From: Stropharia rugosoannulata
Taxonomy: Eukaryota; Basidiomycota; Agaricomycetes; Agaricales; Strophariaceae
Assembly: GCA_028532985.1 (NCBI GenBank)
Contig: JANCIK010000001.1
Coordinates: 992,001-1,056,000 of the forward strand
Length of the DNA stretch: 64,000 bases
Direction of reading: 5' to 3'
Positions 61,422 through 64,000 of the stretch are shown here, one piece after another (position 1 is the first letter of the stretch; the number at the start of each line of letters is the position of its first letter). The notes beneath the pieces were generated by a model. The model was not told where the DNA came from, searched no databases, and saw only the letters and a program-made list of their open reading frames with translations. Both the position numbers and the translations under genes were made by a program.

Positions 61422-62180
61422 GTTTCTATGTAACACTCTATACTTGCAATTGTATTTTTACGCAATGATCAACGCGTCACTTTCTCCCAAATTATTTAGC
61501 CTGTTATATGCGGCGAACACACTTGGCTATGAGTTGGATGGTGGTTGCGGAAGCAAACCGACTCTAAAAATGGAAGTCGAATATGCTCCACTCGCACTCA
61601 GAGCGTCTAAGTATACAATGCTGGGGTTGACCTAATTTCTGTTCTTGCTCCTTGATAGGACCCGATGTGGCACTGTACACGAGAGCCAGACATTCGCTTG
61701 GAATTGTTGCTGGAATTCAATAAGATAACAACTACAAGATCTAACTTGGCAGACTACCTAATTCTCTAAAGCACTCACTGTAATCCAACTTGATCCGCCT
61801 CCTCAACGTCAAAGAACTGTTGTTAGTGCTCAAGCTGGGCAGTGACTTGTTTTCGCATTCATTGGGGTTGGTCGTGATTGTCGAGAGTGATAGGCGCGTG
61901 CGGGAAGCGAAGGGGAAGGCGGACCCTGTTGCTTGCTCCTATTTGTACATTGTTCGAATTAATATCCCGGTCGAACACAAGTCCGAGTGGTGCTATCTTC
62001 CGAGTCTTGCATTCTCTACCCTTGCGATATCTTCAGTTCTATAACTACCGCCTCACCTTGTCGACCTTATACCCGTGGATACCACATCTCTAACCTCGCT
62101 GTTCCCCTTTGAACGCCAACTTACGCTCCATTTCACGCATACCGACACGACTGCCCGCTCCAACGACTTACCATCATACA
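61422..62180. other. Intergenic between the lipase and the Ser/Pro-rich gene
   Basis: The lipase 3' end and the next gene's promoter should lie here. The sequence before 62181 is C-rich and leader-like. No exon is recognised. Confidence 0.4.
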
Positions 62181-64000
62181 ATGGCCGAAACAGAGCAAGG
62201 CGTTTTTGCTCATATTCAACTACGGTCATCTACTCCTGGTACGCATCGATTCGTTGTGCTGTGTAAAGTATGCTGACGTCAATGACTAAAGCCCCAAACG
62301 AGAAAGGTACAGCAATCTTCGACTTGCATAGCATTCCACAGGCCTTCTGAACTCGCCTATTCTTTAGTCTTAACCTTCTTGATGGGAATGCAAGACGACC
62401 AACCCACCAATACCCCTCCACGTTCTTTAGTAGACCCTGATGAATACCCAAGAAATCCCGAATCCGTAAACGGGACGCACACACCTCAACAACTCTTCTC
62501 TCCTAAACCACGAAGCCGAATCAGCGATACCCTCCTCGAACCACCCCCCGCCCGAAACAGTTACAAATCACCTAGTCATATTGAAGAAGTCGATGATCAG
62601 GACGATGTCAATTCGAATATCCAGGTTGGCATGAGGTCCGAGCTGGGAGACATGCCGGTTGTAAGTCGAGATCAATTAGTATTCCTCGGATTTTAGTGAC
62701 GCCGTATAGCGTGAACCAGGCCCTCAGGATCCCCCTGGCCCCAAGTACGAGTCCTACGACTCAGGTCCATCCTTTGGGAACTTCGGACCATTGCCGACCG
62801 ACGAGCATCCCCCAGCGTCAATCAATCCTTACGCCAATAATACATGGAATGTAAGCCGTCAGTCTTGTAATAAAGCATTATAGCAGTATTGACTTCCGTT
62901 TTTCATAGCCGCAATGGGCCAACATTATTAATGGCGGTGAAGGCAACGGACAAGCTTGGAATGGTGTCAATGGCAATCCTACTGGATTGACTGAAGGAGG
63001 TCTATCTGCCTACCCCGCCGGATTGACGTCAGGCGCTCCCGCCTCCGAGCATGGCGGCACACCCCGAGCTGGTTCTGTAAATAACGAAGCCCGTGCTCCG
63101 TCTCGTGCTTCTCAGTCAAAAGCTTCTGTGCGCGATCCAACAACCGTGCGTGAGAACCAGTTTGGTTGATTGAACTCCTTAACTTACCCTGCGGTTCGAC
63201 AGTCGCCCAGACCACAATCTCGCGCGCAGAGCAAGGCCCCTACAGATCAGAGGCCCTGGTCGCCTTTCTCTGGACGATCCAAGGGCTACCCTCCCCTGCC
63301 GGAAAGCAGAATGGGAGACTATGATATCGGTTCTCCTCAATCACGTGCACGTTCAATGAAAGCTCCCTCCATCTCCCCTTCAGACTCTCCTTCGCGTGTT
63401 GGATCACCCAGGGTTCAGATGTTCGCTACAAAACCTGGCTACTCTAATGGTGGTACGTAACTATGACGTACACGCCTATTTCTCGTACTAACATCATCTA
63501 ATCAGCGATGTCCCCACCCCCTGGTTCTGTATTATCTGGAGGTATGGGTCCAGGGGGACACCAGAATCGACCTTTCTCGCCTTACCGTCATGCACCTACA
63601 CAAGAAGATTTACTTAATTCTGCCCTTCGGGGACGTGCCTTAGTCATTCCCCAATCTCCAGAGAAGTCGCCCTCCGTTCTATCCAAAACACCTTCCCAAC
63701 AAGGCACCCCTAAATCCCCGCAAAGCCGGGCCCTTTCGCAGATGGAGGGAGGCAAGCCAATGTCAGAGGTATCTGTCGCCAAGCAAAGGTCAACTGCTGG
63801 GTCTCGGGCTTCTCAGATTAGTCGGGCAGAAAGTCGGGCGGAGCGCGAACGACAAGACGTTACTCCTACTCCAAGCAGACCTCTTTCCCCCGAAGGCCTC
63901 GATCCTGTCGAGGCTCAGATGGTGAACGACGCTCTGGCGTCACGCATTGTGGATGACGCATTAGCTGCTACGCGTACACCACGCACGTCTTATTATGCTG
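62181..64000 (+). CDS. Ser/Pro-rich protein of unknown function (cut by the window end)
   Basis: It starts at 62181 (MAETEQGVFAHIQLRSSTP). Small exons follow (APNEK, then VLTFLMGMQDDQPTNTPPRS), joined by short introns. The rest is low-complexity and disordered: DPDEYPRNPESVNGTHTPQQ, PQWANIINGGEGNGQAWNGV, SVNNEARAPSRASQSKASVR, SPRPQSRAQSKAPTDQRPWS and SPRVQMFATKPGYSNG. The last visible part is DPVEAQMVNDALASRIVDDA, which may begin an ordered region. Many S-P and S-R pairs could be phosphorylation sites. No known domain is recognised in the visible part. The gene continues past 64000, so its function cannot be assigned here. Confidence 0.7.

Overview
The window is nuclear DNA of a filamentous fungus, most likely a mushroom-forming basidiomycete (Agaricomycetes). 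The genes carry many short introns (about 50-60 nt, GT...AG). Several families are typical of that group: single-pass membrane proteins with galactose-binding-like ectodomains, F-box/LRR-like proteins opening with an IPDDVLFNILVELGLP-type motif, secreted GH28 pectinases and GPI-type aspartic proteases. No ribosomal RNA, tRNA or CRISPR array was found. All gene models come from splice signals read by eye, so outer limits are firmer than each exon boundary.

Layout. 0.5-2.1 kb: mitochondrial carrier (-). 2.9-4.7 kb: F-box-like protein A (-). 5.5-7.4 kb: membrane protein with a carbohydrate-binding-like ectodomain (-). 8.9-13.2 kb: large RhoGAP (-), possibly N-myristoylated. 15.3-30.4 kb: carbohydrate-active island with three GH28 polygalacturonases (one -, two +) and a GH63-like glucosidase (-). 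A decayed PIF1/Helitron-type helicase lies inside it, and that helicase holds a 222-bp CACTG-ended miniature transposon. 31.4-34.9 kb: Cdc24-type Rho GEF (-). 35.0-41.2 kb: a 6-kb stretch with no recognisable gene, carrying several 10-bp tandem duplications. 41.2-44.1 kb: Rap1-like protein (+) with a BRCT domain and three Myb-like repeats. 44.9-48.9 kb: F-box-like proteins B and C (+), paralogues of A that share its upstream region. 49.4-58.7 kb: three aspartic-protease copies (-) in successive states: intact, catalytic Asp lost, truncated pseudogene. 60.1-61.4 kb: secreted class 3 lipase (+). 62.2 kb to the end: Ser/Pro-rich protein (+), cut by the window edge.

Themes. The secreted enzymes (pectinases, proteases, lipase) suit a plant-degrading or plant-associated lifestyle. 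The Cdc24 exchange factor and the RhoGAP act on the same class of switch, Rho/Cdc42 GTPases in polarity. Local duplication and decay recur: three F-box copies, three pectinases and three proteases, each set partly diverged.
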